From Candidatus Megaera endosymbiont of Nemacystus decipiens (GTDB taxonomy: Bacteria; Pseudomonadota; Alphaproteobacteria; Rickettsiales; Rickettsiaceae), in the NCBI GenBank assembly GCA_030036605.1, contig DAOTRE010000002.1:73421-105986 (forward strand): 32,566 nucleotides of DNA, read 5' to 3'. Positions within the stretch are counted from its first letter, which is position 1; each line of letters begins with the position of its first letter. The translations under genes were made by a program, and so were the position numbers. Positions 15,214 to 24,746 of this stretch are shown in pieces. The notes under the pieces are model-generated. The model ran no database searches. It saw only the letters and a program-made list of their open reading frames with translations, and was not told the DNA's origin.

Positions 15214-17007
15214 TTATGATTTTGATACAAAATAACGTCTTTTTAAAGTATCAAGCATAATTTTTTTTGCTATGGGAGCGGCAGCACTCCCTCCACCACC
15301 CCCATGATCTAAATATAATGCTAGAGCATATTTAGGGTTTTCAAATGGAGCGTAACCAGTAAATATTGCATGATTTCTTCTTCTCCAAGCTATTGTCTTT
15401 CTGTTTAAATCATCAAATTGGTGTTTTTTTGCCTGTACTTGAGCAGTTCCGGTTTTAGCAGCCATTGTTTGAGATTTATAATTAATTCTACTCAGGTAAC
15501 CAGTGCCACCTGGTTTGTTCATTACGGCATGCAAAGATCTTTGCATAAATTTTATGTGATTAGAGTCAATATCAAGATCTACATAACTAGAAGCTTGTTT
15601 TTTTATAGATGGAGTAAACAGTTTGCCGTCGCTTGCAATTGCAGCAATCAGTCTATTTAGTTGTAGTGGGGTTACCAATAAAAATCCTTGGCCTATTGAC
15701 AGGTTCAATGTATCGCCCAGAGTCCATTTTTGTCCGTATGTTATCTTTTTCCATTCTGGAGTTGGAACAAAACCAGCTTTTTCATCAGCTAAATCAATGC
15801 CAGTGATTTTACCCAAGCCCAATTTTTTAGCCATTTCTATAATTGCTCTTGGACCAACTCGTTGTGCTATTGCATAAATATAACTATTACACGAATATTT
15901 TATTGCTTCCTCCATGTCAATCAGACCGTGGCCTCTACTTCTGGCGCACCTAAAACTATTTCCACCAAGAGCAGGTTTGCCACTGCAAAAAAACTTATTA
16001 CTTGGCTTTATTCCTTGTTCAAGTGCAGTTAAAAATGTAACTATTTTGAAAATAGAGCCAGGAGGATATAGACTCTTACAGCATTTATCTATAAGGGGTT
16101 TGTAGGGGTTGTTAATTAATGTATCCCAATATTTGGTCGATAATTTATAGAATTTATTAGGATCAAAAGATGGCGTTGAAAGATACAACAAAATACCGCC
16201 AGTATTGCAATCCATCATAACTGCACTAGCACCAGTAGAAGGCAAATGCTGATAGGAATTTGATTGTAAATCAAGATCAATATTTAAAGTAATATTTTTG
16301 CCAGCTACAGTTTTGTTTTGTGATAAGTTTCTGACATATTTTCCATATGCATTCACTTCTATTCTTTTTATACCAAATTTTCCTTGTAGTTCTTCTTCAT
16401 AATATTTCTCAACTCCTGTTTTTCCTACTTTAAAATATTCCCCTTTGAGCTGAATTTCTGCAGAGTTTTTATTTGGTTTTCCTAAATAACCTACTAAATG
16501 TGCCGTAGCCTCAGGAGATAAATAATTTCTCTTAAAACCTACATCTATAAAAAATGCTTTTAGATTATTTTTTTGCTCCTCAATAGCTGAGACCTGTTTC
16601 CAGCTTATGCTATCGATAATTAACCCAGCCGTTCTTCTTGTAGTATTTTTAACTCTCTTTCTGACTTCTTCTGCTTGATATTGATCTAAATCAAGTGCCT
16701 TACTAATAGCTTCGATTTCTTTTTCGAAGTCATTACCAATATTTCTATCAAATAATAGTCTAAAACAGGTTATATTTTGTACTATCTTTTTACCCCTGCA
16801 ATCAAGTATGAGACCTCTTGGAGGAGAGAGTAATATGGTTTTTATTCTATTTTGATCTGAAAGTGTTTTATACTCAGTTTTTTTAATAAATTGCATAAAA
16901 AACATACGACCAATCAGCAAGAAAATAAAGCTTGCTTTTCCTATGGCAATACAAAATGTACGACGTGTCATTAATTTTTTATCTGTGAATCTATTATTAC
17001 TTTGCAT
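15214..17007 (-). CDS. mrdA: Penicillin-binding protein 2, elongation transpeptidase
   Basis: A 597-residue inner-membrane transpeptidase that cross-links peptidoglycan during side-wall growth, working with the glycosyltransferase RodA. One membrane anchor (about residues 19-40) is followed by the pedestal domain (PPRGLILDCRG, VGKTGVEKYYEEELQG) and the transpeptidase. Catalytic motifs are all present: Ser318-x-x-Lys321 in YPPGSIFK, Ser372-Cys-Asn374, and Lys518-Thr-Gly520. Length is normal. The start overlaps the mreD stop by one base (TGATG), so translation is coupled. Intact active-site motifs argue that this bacterium makes and remodels real peptidoglycan. Confidence 0.95.
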   Translation of the reverse strand: MQSNNRFTDKKLMTRRTFCIAIGKASFIFLLIGRMFFMQFIKKTEYKTLSDQNRIKTILLSPPRGLILDCRGKKIVQNITCFRLLFDRNIGNDFEKEIEAISKALDLDQYQAEEVRKRVKNTTRRTAGLIIDSISWKQVSAIEEQKNNLKAFFIDVGFKRNYLSPEATAHLVGYLGKPNKNSAEIQLKGEYFKVGKTGVEKYYEEELQGKFGIKRIEVNAYGKYVRNLSQNKTVAGKNITLNIDLDLQSNSYQHLPSTGASAVMMDCNTGGILLYLSTPSFDPNKFYKLSTKYWDTLINNPYKPLIDKCCKSLYPPGSIFKIVTFLTALEQGIKPSNKFFCSGKPALGGNSFRCARSRGHGLIDMEEAIKYSCNSYIYAIAQRVGPRAIIEMAKKLGLGKITGIDLADEKAGFVPTPEWKKITYGQKWTLGDTLNLSIGQGFLLVTPLQLNRLIAAIASDGKLFTPSIKKQASSYVDLDIDSNHIKFMQRSLHAVMNKPGGTGYLSRINYKSQTMAAKTGTAQVQAKKHQFDDLNRKTIAWRRRNHAIFTGYAPFENPKYALALYLDHGGGGGSAAAPIAKKIMLDTLKRRYFVSKS

Positions 17008-17498
17008 CAGGTCACCTTTCGCAAATTCATTATTTTCTCCAATATTAAGTAGACTATGGGATATGATAAAATGGTAGTAAAATACTGCATTAATAGAGTA
17101 ATAATTGGCAAATCTATCAAATCAACAATAGTGAATATTAGGTATTTGACTAACGTAATAAAAGAATAAAAACAGATAAACAAGAGGATCTTTAGAAGAT
17201 ATGTAATTGATTCCATTCTTTGTACAAAAGATCTAATTAATAACTCCGCAGTAATCAATATAAAAGAATACATTCCAAAATTAGATGTGTTTAGATAATC
17301 AATAAAAACTCCCAGTATGAATAGTGTCAAATAGCTTATTCTATTGTGAACCATAATGATAAAAATTACTATTAAGTCTAAAGATGGAAAAATTTCATTA
17401 TCAATATTTATTAAGTGCAACTGATATGGCGTCATGAAGATTATATAAGCGCATAAATAGCCTACTAATTTACGATAAAATTGAATATTTGTAGACAT
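17007..17498 (-). CDS. mreD: Rod shape-determining protein MreD
   Basis: A 163-residue, strongly hydrophobic inner-membrane protein with about five helices and little conserved sequence, as is usual for MreD. It begins NIQFYRKLVGYLCAYIIFMT and has the MreD-like segment PSLDLIVIFIIMVHN near residue 40. The assignment rests mainly on position, between rodA (2 bp upstream) and mrdA (1-bp overlap), together with topology and length. MreD is part of the elongation complex with MreB, MreC, RodA and PBP2; mreB and mreC are not in the window. Confidence 0.85.
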   Translation of the reverse strand: MSTNIQFYRKLVGYLCAYIIFMTPYQLHLINIDNEIFPSLDLIVIFIIMVHNRISYLTLFILGVFIDYLNTSNFGMYSFILITAELLIRSFVQRMESITYLLKILLFICFYSFITLVKYLIFTIVDLIDLPIITLLMQYFTTILSYPIVYLILEKIMNLRKVT

Positions 17499-17500
17499 CT

Positions 17501-18601
17501 TTACAATTTTTTTTGATAATTTATTGCAGCATTCATGATTAAACCGAATCCAATTAGCATTGAAGCCATCATAGTACGTCCATATGATACGAGGGGAAGT
17601 GGTACTCCCACTACAGGTAATAAGCCCATTACCATACCAATATTTATAAAAACATGTGAAAATAGTAATATCGCTATGCCTAAGGAGAGTAAGCTTGCAA
17701 AACGAGATTTACAATTTACTGAGATAAGTAACGAATTTATCAGAATAATAACGTATAGAGTAATTAACACTATTCCTCCTGCAAATCCTAATTCTTCCAT
17801 TAAAAAAGAGAAAATAAAGTCAGTTTGGTATTCCGGAAGGAATTTTAGATGACTTTGTGTACCGCTAAGCAGCCCTTTTCCCCAGAAACCCCCTGAACCA
17901 ATAGCAATTTTAGATTGAATAATATTATATCCTGTTCCTAATGGGTCTTTTTCTGGGTATAAAAAAGTAAGTATTCTATTCTTTTGGTAGTTGTGAAGAG
18001 ATGACCACAAAATTGGGGCCACAGCAATTCCACAAAATCCAAGAGCAAGAAAATATTTTATATTTGTACCAGCTGCAAAAAACATCCCAGCTACAATAAT
18101 TATAGCAATAATAGCTGTGCCTAAATCTGGTTGTTTTATAATGAATAAAATAGGTATTAAAGACCCAACTAAAGGCAAAATAAGGAAGAATTTTGACTCC
18201 GCATTCTCATTAACGTGAAAATACTTTGCAAGCATTAGAACTAAAGAAATTTTTATTAGTTCTGATGGTTGTATTGAAATAAGCCCTAGATCAAGCCATC
18301 GAGTTGCACCCATCGCAGATTTCCCAAAAAATTCAACTATTATTAGAATAACTAGACTAAAAAAATATATTAAGTAAGAAAAATTATAAATTATACGCAA
18401 ATCAAGCAGCGCAATTAAAAGTGTAATCGGAATAAATAAAATAAAAACTAATAATTGCTTGTATGCCCAAGGAAAAATATTACCTTGAGCTGCAGAAAAT
18501 AATAATATGAATCCATAACAAGACGTCACTAGTACTGCAAGTATGATACTTTGAGGTAGTTTAGATATTTTGTGAGCTAAATCTTGTTTAATTTTGTTCA
18601 T
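17501..18601 (-). CDS. rodA: Rod-system peptidoglycan glycosyltransferase RodA
   Basis: A 366-residue SEDS-family protein with about ten membrane helices that polymerises lipid II into glycan strands during elongation. Family motifs include ATRWLDLGLISIQPSELIK, KQPDLGTA, the loop QSHLKFLPEYQTDFIFS with the conserved aspartate, and GLLPVVGVPLPLVSYGRT near the C-terminus. SEDS proteins for division (FtsW) are similar, but the neighbours mreD and mrdA identify this one as RodA. It follows the histidine kinase gene by 11 bp and precedes mreD by 2 bp. Confidence 0.95.
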   Translation of the reverse strand: MNKIKQDLAHKISKLPQSIILAVLVTSCYGFILLFSAAQGNIFPWAYKQLLVFILFIPITLLIALLDLRIIYNFSYLIYFFSLVILIIVEFFGKSAMGATRWLDLGLISIQPSELIKISLVLMLAKYFHVNENAESKFFLILPLVGSLIPILFIIKQPDLGTAIIAIIIVAGMFFAAGTNIKYFLALGFCGIAVAPILWSSLHNYQKNRILTFLYPEKDPLGTGYNIIQSKIAIGSGGFWGKGLLSGTQSHLKFLPEYQTDFIFSFLMEELGFAGGIVLITLYVIILINSLLISVNCKSRFASLLSLGIAILLFSHVFINIGMVMGLLPVVGVPLPLVSYGRTMMASMLIGFGLIMNAAINYQKKL

Positions 18602-18612
18602 ATTAATATGAA

Positions 18613-20349
18613 TTAATTATTTTTGGAACTATCATATACCAATTTATGTTTTGGGAAAATAATTTTTACGGTAGTTCCTTTTCCTTTAACACTACTAATC
18701 CTTAGATCTGCTTCATGAGCTTCTAGTAACATTTTGACAATTGAAAGCCCAAGGCCGTACGAACTATAAGAATAAAATTTATCAGACTCATTTCCGGTGT
18801 AATAAGGACTTAGCGCTAATGGTATTTTTTCTTCTTCAATTCCGTGTCCTTGGTCTCGTATTATAATATTTAGTTCAGAATTTCTCATAAATATCTTAAT
18901 TTCAATAGTAGTATTATTTTCAGAATATTTTATACTGTTTGAAATTAAATTATTAAATATTTGATAAACTCTATGTTTATCGCATAAAAGTAGTGGTAGA
19001 TTATCTTCTATTTCTTTTTTGATATTGATTATACGTGTATTAAATAATGTAAGATTATTCTCAATTGAATCGTCTACAATGCCGTCTATTCTATGCAGAT
19101 TATTTGTAATTTTGAATTTTCCTTCTAGGATTTGATTTTCATCCAATATATCCGTTATGAATTTTAATATTTCTTGAGAGTTTTGATTTATACCTTCAAC
19201 ATATTTTTTATAATTTTTAGGCATTTTTCCCATGAGTTCTTTAGACATTATCTCTGATCCCGTCAATATAAATCCCAGTGGGGACCTAATTTCATGCGCA
19301 GTAAACGCTAAAAAATTGGTTTTGGCTTTTGCCGCATGGGTCGCAATTAAAGAGGCTTTTTCTGATTTTTCCCTTAGACGGGTTTCTCTTTTATATATAA
19401 AAATAATACCTAATAAAAATAAAGTGGAAAAAATAAATACTATGATAAAATTCTTTACCATGTCTTTTAGTATGTCATCTTTTATTACATCCATATCAAC
19501 ATTTATTATTAATATAAAGGGAAAGTCTTCTATCTCTGTAATATAATAATTAAGGCCATTTATCATATCTAAGTATGAATGATCTTTATTATTTGCTAGG
19601 TGTTTTTGGATTTCTTGTAAATCTGATTGTAATTGTTTTACAAACTCAGACTCTTGACTTAGTAAATTGTGAATAAATAAATTAGATTGAGCAACTATTT
19701 CCAAATTTTTATCTAAAATAACAAAGTTAGTACTTTTATGCTTCTTTTTAATATTGAGGTTACGCACCAATGTACTGATATCATAGCTGAGTACTATTGA
19801 CCCCTGATAGGAAGAGTCCTTAAATATACTATTCACTATTTTTAAGCTATTGTTTTGCGAATTTTTCTTTTTTTTATGAGAGATAATTTTGTTTGTGCTG
19901 CAATCAATGCAATCTATCGAGTTGCTGATAAAATTTATTTTTTTAGGGGTTTCAACGAGACCTTTTGTACTAGTTACTACTTCTTCAAAATTAGAATTGA
20001 TCCAGCTAAATTTTCTCCAACCAAAAATAAAATTAAATTTACTAGAGCTAACATAGTCTGTTAACAGGTTTGATATTTTACTAAGGTTTTTAGGGTCACG
20101 TTTTATGTACTTAGTAAGTATATCTATAAAATTATTGGAATAATTAAAGTTATCAGCAATCAAAGATTGTAGTTGTACTGAATCATTACACATTTTTTTT
20201 AAAATATTATCTTTTTTTGAAGAATAAATGTGAATAAAAGATATAAATGTTAAAATTAGAGCTATAGAAACGGTTATGAAAACAATCATTTGTATAGTAG
20301 CTTTTTGATCTAGCAAACTTGTATTAGTTTTTTGTTTATTAGAAGACAT
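18613..20349 (-). CDS. Membrane-bound sensor histidine kinase at the head of the rod operon
   Basis: A 578-residue two-component sensor kinase. Membrane helices at about 20-40 and 300-319 enclose a periplasmic sensor region (about 41-299) that looks like a Cache/PAS-type ligand domain, with DYVSSSKFNFIFGWRKFSW and GSIVLSYDIS. The cytoplasmic part has the phospho-accepting His352 in FTAHEIRSPLG, the N-box FNNLISNSIKYSENN (about 465-479), the G1 box DQGHGI and the G2 box YGLGLSIVKMLLEAH (531-545). There is no receiver domain and no response regulator nearby, so the partner is unknown. Only 11 bp separate it from rodA, so it is probably co-transcribed with rodA-mreD-mrdA. The signal is unknown; the two adjacent cysteines in DCIDC are a visible feature of the sensor. 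Confidence 0.88.
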   Translation of the reverse strand: MSSNKQKTNTSLLDQKATIQMIVFITVSIALILTFISFIHIYSSKKDNILKKMCNDSVQLQSLIADNFNYSNNFIDILTKYIKRDPKNLSKISNLLTDYVSSSKFNFIFGWRKFSWINSNFEEVVTSTKGLVETPKKINFISNSIDCIDCSTNKIISHKKKKNSQNNSLKIVNSIFKDSSYQGSIVLSYDISTLVRNLNIKKKHKSTNFVILDKNLEIVAQSNLFIHNLLSQESEFVKQLQSDLQEIQKHLANNKDHSYLDMINGLNYYITEIEDFPFILIINVDMDVIKDDILKDMVKNFIIVFIFSTLFLLGIIFIYKRETRLREKSEKASLIATHAAKAKTNFLAFTAHEIRSPLGFILTGSEIMSKELMGKMPKNYKKYVEGINQNSQEILKFITDILDENQILEGKFKITNNLHRIDGIVDDSIENNLTLFNTRIINIKKEIEDNLPLLLCDKHRVYQIFNNLISNSIKYSENNTTIEIKIFMRNSELNIIIRDQGHGIEEEKIPLALSPYYTGNESDKFYSYSSYGLGLSIVKMLLEAHEADLRISSVKGKGTTVKIIFPKHKLVYDSSKNN

Positions 20350-20418
20350 AAATTAATTTAAAAAATATTGGTTTCATGTATTATGCAAGAATTATTATAA
20401 TTTTAGTATATTTGATAT

Positions 20419-21807
20419 ATGACCTTAAGACTATTTAATTCTCTAGTCAGAAAGAAAGAAAAATTTTGTCCGATGTTAACTAATAGTGTAACCATGTATG
20501 TGTGTGGTCCAACAGTCTACGATAGACCACATATAGGTAATGCAAGGTCAGTAGTTTGTTATGATGTTTTGTATAGAGTTCTGAGACATATTTATGGCGA
20601 AGACCAAGTGCGTTATGTACGCAATATCACTGATATAGATGACAAAATTATAGACAGAGCTACAAAAAAAAATATTAGTGTTTCTGAACTAACTATCAAC
20701 ACAACGAAATTATTTCATAGTGATATGCAATATTTATATTGTTTATCTCCTAATCATGAGCCTAGAGCGACAGAATCAATACCAGATATCATTGCAATTA
20801 TTACAAAATTACTTGATCTAAAAGTGGCTTATATTGCGCAAGGTCACGTATATTTTGATGTTAGTAAATACAAAGATTATTCGAAGCTTTCAAGGCAATC
20901 AGAGCTTGAATTATTAGACTCTGTTCGTATAGAACAAAGCTTAGGGAAAAAAAATAATGCGGATTTTGTCTTGTGGAAGCCGGCTAAAAAAAATGAATGT
21001 AATTTTAGTGCTTTTGATAGTCCTTTCGGTTATGGAAGACCCGGTTGGCATATAGAATGTTCCGCAATGAGTTATAAGTTTTTTGGAGAAAATTTTGATA
21101 TTCATGGAGGGGGGGTAGATCTAATATTTCCTCATCATACTAATGAGATAGCTCAGAGCTGCAGTGCATTTCCTGGCTCTTCTTACGCAAAATATTGGGT
21201 TCATAATGGATTTTTAACAATCAATCGAGAAAAAATGAGCAAGTCCCTGGGTAATTTTTTAACAGTTAAAGACTTAATTGATAAAAAAGTTCACGGAGAA
21301 ATTATCAGACTTTTTCTTATAAGTTCTCACTATCGTAAACCTTTGGATTACAACGAAAAAGCTATTACAGATAGTGCAAATAGATTAAATTATTGGTATC
21401 GCGCAATTGAATTATCAGATGGCATTTTTGAACAAAACATAACATCTCCTTCTGAAGAGTTCATGAATGCCTTATATGATGACTTAAATACCTATAAAGC
21501 TATAACTATTATAAATGAATTAGCTAAAAAAATTCACCTTGAAAAAGATAAACAACTTCGCTTAGAATTTTGTAAAAAAATGTTGGCATGCGCAAATTTA
21601 CTAGGCTTACTAAATCACAGACCAGAAGAATGGTTTCACAATAATTCCAATACAAAGAAGATAGAAGAATTAATAAACCAAAGAATTCAAGCAAAAACAT
21701 TAAAAGATTGGGCAAAAGCCGACAAAATTCGTTACCAATTAACTAAGATGGGGATTTCTTTGGAAGATAAGCCAAATAATAAAACTACATGGAAAAAAAT
21801 TACTTGA
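20419..21807 (+). CDS. cysS: Cysteinyl-tRNA synthetase
   Basis: A 462-residue class I aminoacyl-tRNA synthetase that charges tRNA-Cys. The HIGH motif is HIGN (38-41), preceded by the zinc-binding Cys29 in YVCGPTVYDRP. Further zinc-site residues include Cys214 in HIECSAMS and the PHHTNE segment. The KMSKS motif is perfect at 272-276. Length is normal. It diverges from the histidine kinase across a 69-bp spacer that must hold both promoters; on the plus strand TATAAT is present with a poor -35 (TTTCAT, 18 bp away). No Shine-Dalgarno is obvious. The ndk promoter overlaps its stop codon. Confidence 0.96.
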   Translation: MTLRLFNSLVRKKEKFCPMLTNSVTMYVCGPTVYDRPHIGNARSVVCYDVLYRVLRHIYGEDQVRYVRNITDIDDKIIDRATKKNISVSELTINTTKLFHSDMQYLYCLSPNHEPRATESIPDIIAIITKLLDLKVAYIAQGHVYFDVSKYKDYSKLSRQSELELLDSVRIEQSLGKKNNADFVLWKPAKKNECNFSAFDSPFGYGRPGWHIECSAMSYKFFGENFDIHGGGVDLIFPHHTNEIAQSCSAFPGSSYAKYWVHNGFLTINREKMSKSLGNFLTVKDLIDKKVHGEIIRLFLISSHYRKPLDYNEKAITDSANRLNYWYRAIELSDGIFEQNITSPSEEFMNALYDDLNTYKAITIINELAKKIHLEKDKQLRLEFCKKMLACANLLGLLNHRPEEWFHNNSNTKKIEELINQRIQAKTLKDWAKADKIRYQLTKMGISLEDKPNNKTTWKKIT

Positions 21808-21832
21808 TAAAGTTAAAGAATATATTTATAAA
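21804..21832 (+). promoter_or_regulatory. Sigma-70-type promoter for ndk
   Basis: TTGATA (21804-21809) and TATAAA (21827-21832) are 17 bp apart, each five of six to consensus. The -35 box contains the cysS TGA stop. The leader to the ndk ATG would be about 37 nt. Confidence 0.55.
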
Positions 21833-21875
21833 TAACACAGTTTTTTAATCAATAATTAACAAAAGGTTATAAATT

Positions 21876-22298
21876 ATGACTATTCAATACACCCTTTCCA
21901 TTATTAAGCCGGATGCGACAAGGCGAAATATTACTGGGAAGGTTAATTCTTACCTTGAAAAAGTAGGCTTAGAAATTGTAGCTCAAAAGATGCTAAAATT
22001 AACAAAAGAACAAGCTGAGAATTTTTATTTAGAGCATAAAGCAAGACCGTTTTTCAGTAGTCTAATAGATTATATGATTTCAAATCGTGTAGTAGTGCAG
22101 GTTTTAAAAGGTGAAGATGCAGTATTAAAAAATAGAGAAGTAATGGGTGCTACTAATCCTAGTGATGCAATGAATGGAACTATTAGAAAAGATTTTGCAT
22201 TAACTATAGAAGAAAATACTATTCATGGTTCGGATAGTTTAGAAAGTGCAAAGCGTGAAATAGCTTTCTTTTTTAAAAATGATGAGATTTTTGGATAA
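21876..22298 (+). CDS. ndk: Nucleoside diphosphate kinase
   Basis: A 140-residue cytoplasmic enzyme that moves the terminal phosphate from ATP to other nucleoside diphosphates through a phosphohistidine. The active-site His117 lies in the family signature NTIHGSDS, and the N-terminal [12 protein letters not shown] is typical. Length is normal. AAAGG lies about 9 bases before the ATG, a better than average site for this window. The gene has its own promoter and ends 6 bp before mnmG, so mnmG, rsmG and perhaps parAB may be read from it. Confidence 0.96.
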   Translation: MTIQYTLSIIKPDATRRNITGKVNSYLEKVGLEIVAQKMLKLTKEQAENFYLEHKARPFFSSLIDYMISNRVVVQVLKGEDAVLKNREVMGATNPSDAMNGTIRKDFALTIEENTIHGSDSLESAKREIAFFFKNDEIFG

Positions 22299-22304
22299 TT
22301 TTGA

Positions 22305-24176
22305 GTGAAAGAGTTTGATGTTATTGTTATTGGGGGTGGGCATGCAGGTTGTGAAGCAGCCGCAGCATCGGCTAGAGCTGGAAGTCGTACACTTTTAATT
22401 ACTTTAAAGCCTGAAAACTTAGGAGAGATGTCTTGTAATCCTGCTATAGGAGGAATTGGAAAGGGCACTTTAGTAAAAGAAATAGATGCACTAGGCGGTT
22501 TAATGGGCGAGGTAATTGATCAGTCTGGTATACACTATAAAATGCTTAATGAAAGTAAAGGTCCAGCCGTTTGGGGGCCTAGAGCACAAGCTGATCGAAA
22601 GCTTTATAAAAAAGCAATGTATAATAAAATTATAGATTACAAAAATTTATCTGTAATTTATGATTCAGTTGAAGATTTTGTCTTTGATCCGTCTGGAAAT
22701 CACTATGTTGTGTGTAAAAACTTTGAAAAGGTTTTTTGTAGAGCAATTGTTTTAACCACAGGAACCTTTCTTTCTGGCAAGATTCATATCGGGAAGGAAA
22801 GTTTTCTTGGTGGTAGGGTTGGTGAAAAACCTTCATTGGGAATTTCTAGCACGTTAAAAAAATTAAACCTTTCAGTTAAAAGGCTAAAAACCGGTACCCC
22901 ACCTAGGATTGATAAGAATAGTATAGATTATTCTATACTAGAAAAACAACCTGGAGATGAAAAACCAAAGCCTTTTTCTTATTTAACAAAGTCTATAACA
23001 GTACCTCAAATAGATTGTTATATTACTCATACCAACTTTAAAACTCATGAGATTATTCGAAATAATCTTGAAAACTCTTCCATATATTCTAAACAGATTA
23101 ATAGTTCTGGGCCAAGATATTGCCCTTCAATTGAAGATAAAATAGTTAGATTTACTGGTAAAGAACATCATCAAATTTTTTTAGAGCCTGAAGGCTTAGA
23201 TGATAATGTAGTATACCCTAATGGGGTTTCTACTTCTTTACCGCCAAAAATACAAGAAGAATTTATAAAAACAATCAAAGGTTTAGAAAGCGCTGTTATT
23301 ATTCAACCTGGATATGCTATAGAATACGATTACGTTGATCCAAGAGAGCTAAAAAATACACTGGAAGTAAAAAAACAAAAAGGCTTGTATTTGGCTGGGC
23401 AAATTAATGGTACTACTGGTTATGAAGAAGCTGCTGCACAAGGTGTTATTGCTGGAATTAATGCAGCTTTTTATGCTCAGAATAAAAATTCTTTTATCCT
23501 GGATAGATCTCAATGTTATATCGGAGTTATGATAGATGATTTAATAACCTATGGTGTAAGTGAACCTTATAGAATGTTTACTTCAAGATCTGAATATAGG
23601 CTTTCTTTGAGAGCTGATAATGCAGATATCAGGTTGACTCCTATTGCTATTGCGGCAGATATAATTTCTGTTAATAGGAAAGATGTTTTTAATCTTAAGT
23701 TGAAAAAAATTGCAGAAGCTAAGAATCTATTATCTTCATATAAAATTACTACTAACGAATTAATAATGAGAGGTTATAGCGTTTCACAAAATGGAGTTAC
23801 AAGAACAGCGTATCAAATTTTAGGGTTGCCTAATTTTGGTATAAATGGGGTTTATAATCTTTTTCCAGCTACAAAAACAATTCAAAATGAGATTATGAAT
23901 TATCTTTATATAGAATCAAAATATTCGTCTTATCTCAAAAGACAAGAAGCTGACATTAAAAATTTTAGGATTGAAGAACACTTTAAGATACCACTAAACA
24001 TAAATTATAAGCATATTAAAAGCATGTCTAATGAAATAATAGAAAAGCTCTCTTTTTCTAAACCTTCTACAATAGGCGAGGCGCGTAAAATAGAGGGTAT
24101 AACACCCGCATCAATTAATGCATTAATTATTTATATAAAAATACATTATGATTCTAGAACAAACAGTTTCACGTGA
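22305..24176 (+). CDS. mnmG: tRNA uridine-5-carboxymethylaminomethyl(34) synthesis enzyme MnmG
   Basis: A 623-residue FAD protein that, with MnmE, places the carboxymethylaminomethyl group on uridine 34 of several tRNAs. The FAD-binding motif is [19 protein letters not shown] near the N-terminus, followed by the family block [14 protein letters not shown]. The second signature [16 protein letters not shown] is present around residue 365. The start is GTG at 22305; no ATG is suitably placed before the FAD motif. The gene overlaps rsmG by 29 bp, and its TGA stop lies inside a parS palindrome. MnmE is not in the window. The order mnmG-rsmG-parA-parB is widely conserved. Confidence 0.96.
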   Translation: MKEFDVIVIGGGHAGCEAAAASARAGSRTLLITLKPENLGEMSCNPAIGGIGKGTLVKEIDALGGLMGEVIDQSGIHYKMLNESKGPAVWGPRAQADRKLYKKAMYNKIIDYKNLSVIYDSVEDFVFDPSGNHYVVCKNFEKVFCRAIVLTTGTFLSGKIHIGKESFLGGRVGEKPSLGISSTLKKLNLSVKRLKTGTPPRIDKNSIDYSILEKQPGDEKPKPFSYLTKSITVPQIDCYITHTNFKTHEIIRNNLENSSIYSKQINSSGPRYCPSIEDKIVRFTGKEHHQIFLEPEGLDDNVVYPNGVSTSLPPKIQEEFIKTIKGLESAVIIQPGYAIEYDYVDPRELKNTLEVKKQKGLYLAGQINGTTGYEEAAAQGVIAGINAAFYAQNKNSFILDRSQCYIGVMIDDLITYGVSEPYRMFTSRSEYRLSLRADNADIRLTPIAIAADIISVNRKDVFNLKLKKIAEAKNLLSSYKITTNELIMRGYSVSQNGVTRTAYQILGLPNFGINGVYNLFPATKTIQNEIMNYLYIESKYSSYLKRQEADIKNFRIEEHFKIPLNINYKHIKSMSNEIIEKLSFSKPSTIGEARKIEGITPASINALIIYIKIHYDSRTNSFT

Positions 24177-24741
24177 AACGCTTGAGCGTATAAGTAATTA
24201 TACCTCATTGCTGATTAAGTGGAATAGAGTAATTAATCTTATTTCAAATAGCACAATTAAAAACTTAAATAATAGACATATTGAAGACTCAATTCAAATT
24301 CAAAATTATATCCAAGACAAATCCTCTAAAATAATAGACCTTGGCAGTGGAGCTGGTTTTCCAGGTGGGGTATTATCATTAATAGGTTTTCAAAACGTTA
24401 CTTTGATAGAAAGTGACTCAAGAAAAGCAGCTTTTCTAAAGCAAGTTGTAAGTTTAGTACCAAGCAAGTGTAAATTGCTTATTGTAAACGAAAGAGTTGA
24501 AAAAATAAAAAACCTACATTGTGATTTTTTGGTGTCTAGAGCTTTCGCTGATTTGAATGACATTTTTGAATATAGTAAAAATATTAAAGTAGCTAATAAA
24601 TACTTGTTGCATAAAGGCGAAAATTACCAACAAGAAGTTCAAAGTGCTCAAAAAGATTGGTTGTTTGATTTGCGTATTCATGATAGCCTTACATCATCTA
24701 AAGGAAAGATTTTAGAAATAAATAACGTAAAACCTAAATAA
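24148..24741 (+). CDS. rsmG: 16S rRNA (guanine(527)-N7)-methyltransferase
   Basis: A 197-residue S-adenosylmethionine-dependent enzyme that methylates G527 of 16S rRNA. The cofactor motif is [11 protein letters not shown], preceded by [10 protein letters not shown], both typical of RsmG. The ATG at 24148 lies inside the end of mnmG. The N-terminal TVSRETLER is encoded by the parS palindrome, so the protein sequence there is held by DNA-site constraint as well as by function. The stop is followed within a few bases by parA. Confidence 0.94.
   Translation: MILEQTVSRETLERISNYTSLLIKWNRVINLISNSTIKNLNNRHIEDSIQIQNYIQDKSSKIIDLGSGAGFPGGVLSLIGFQNVTLIESDSRKAAFLKQVVSLVPSKCKLLIVNERVEKIKNLHCDFLVSRAFADLNDIFEYSKNIKVANKYLLHKGENYQQEVQSAQKDWLFDLRIHDSLTSSKGKILEINNVKPK
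24165..24180. promoter_or_regulatory. parS chromosome-partition site
   Basis: AGTTTCACGTGAAACG contains a perfect 14-bp palindrome (24166-24179) and matches the canonical parS TGTTTCACGTGAAACA at all but the two outer bases. ParB binds such sites near the replication origin to load the partition complex. Its place within 600 bp of parA and parB supports the call. It lies within coding sequence, across the mnmG stop and the early part of rsmG. Confidence 0.9.
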
Positions 24742-24746
24742 GAGTG

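Noticed and set aside
21301..21320. A 17-base stretch shared between cysS and psd (near 4026)
   Set aside because: Both are in conserved coding sequence with AT-rich composition; chance is adequate.
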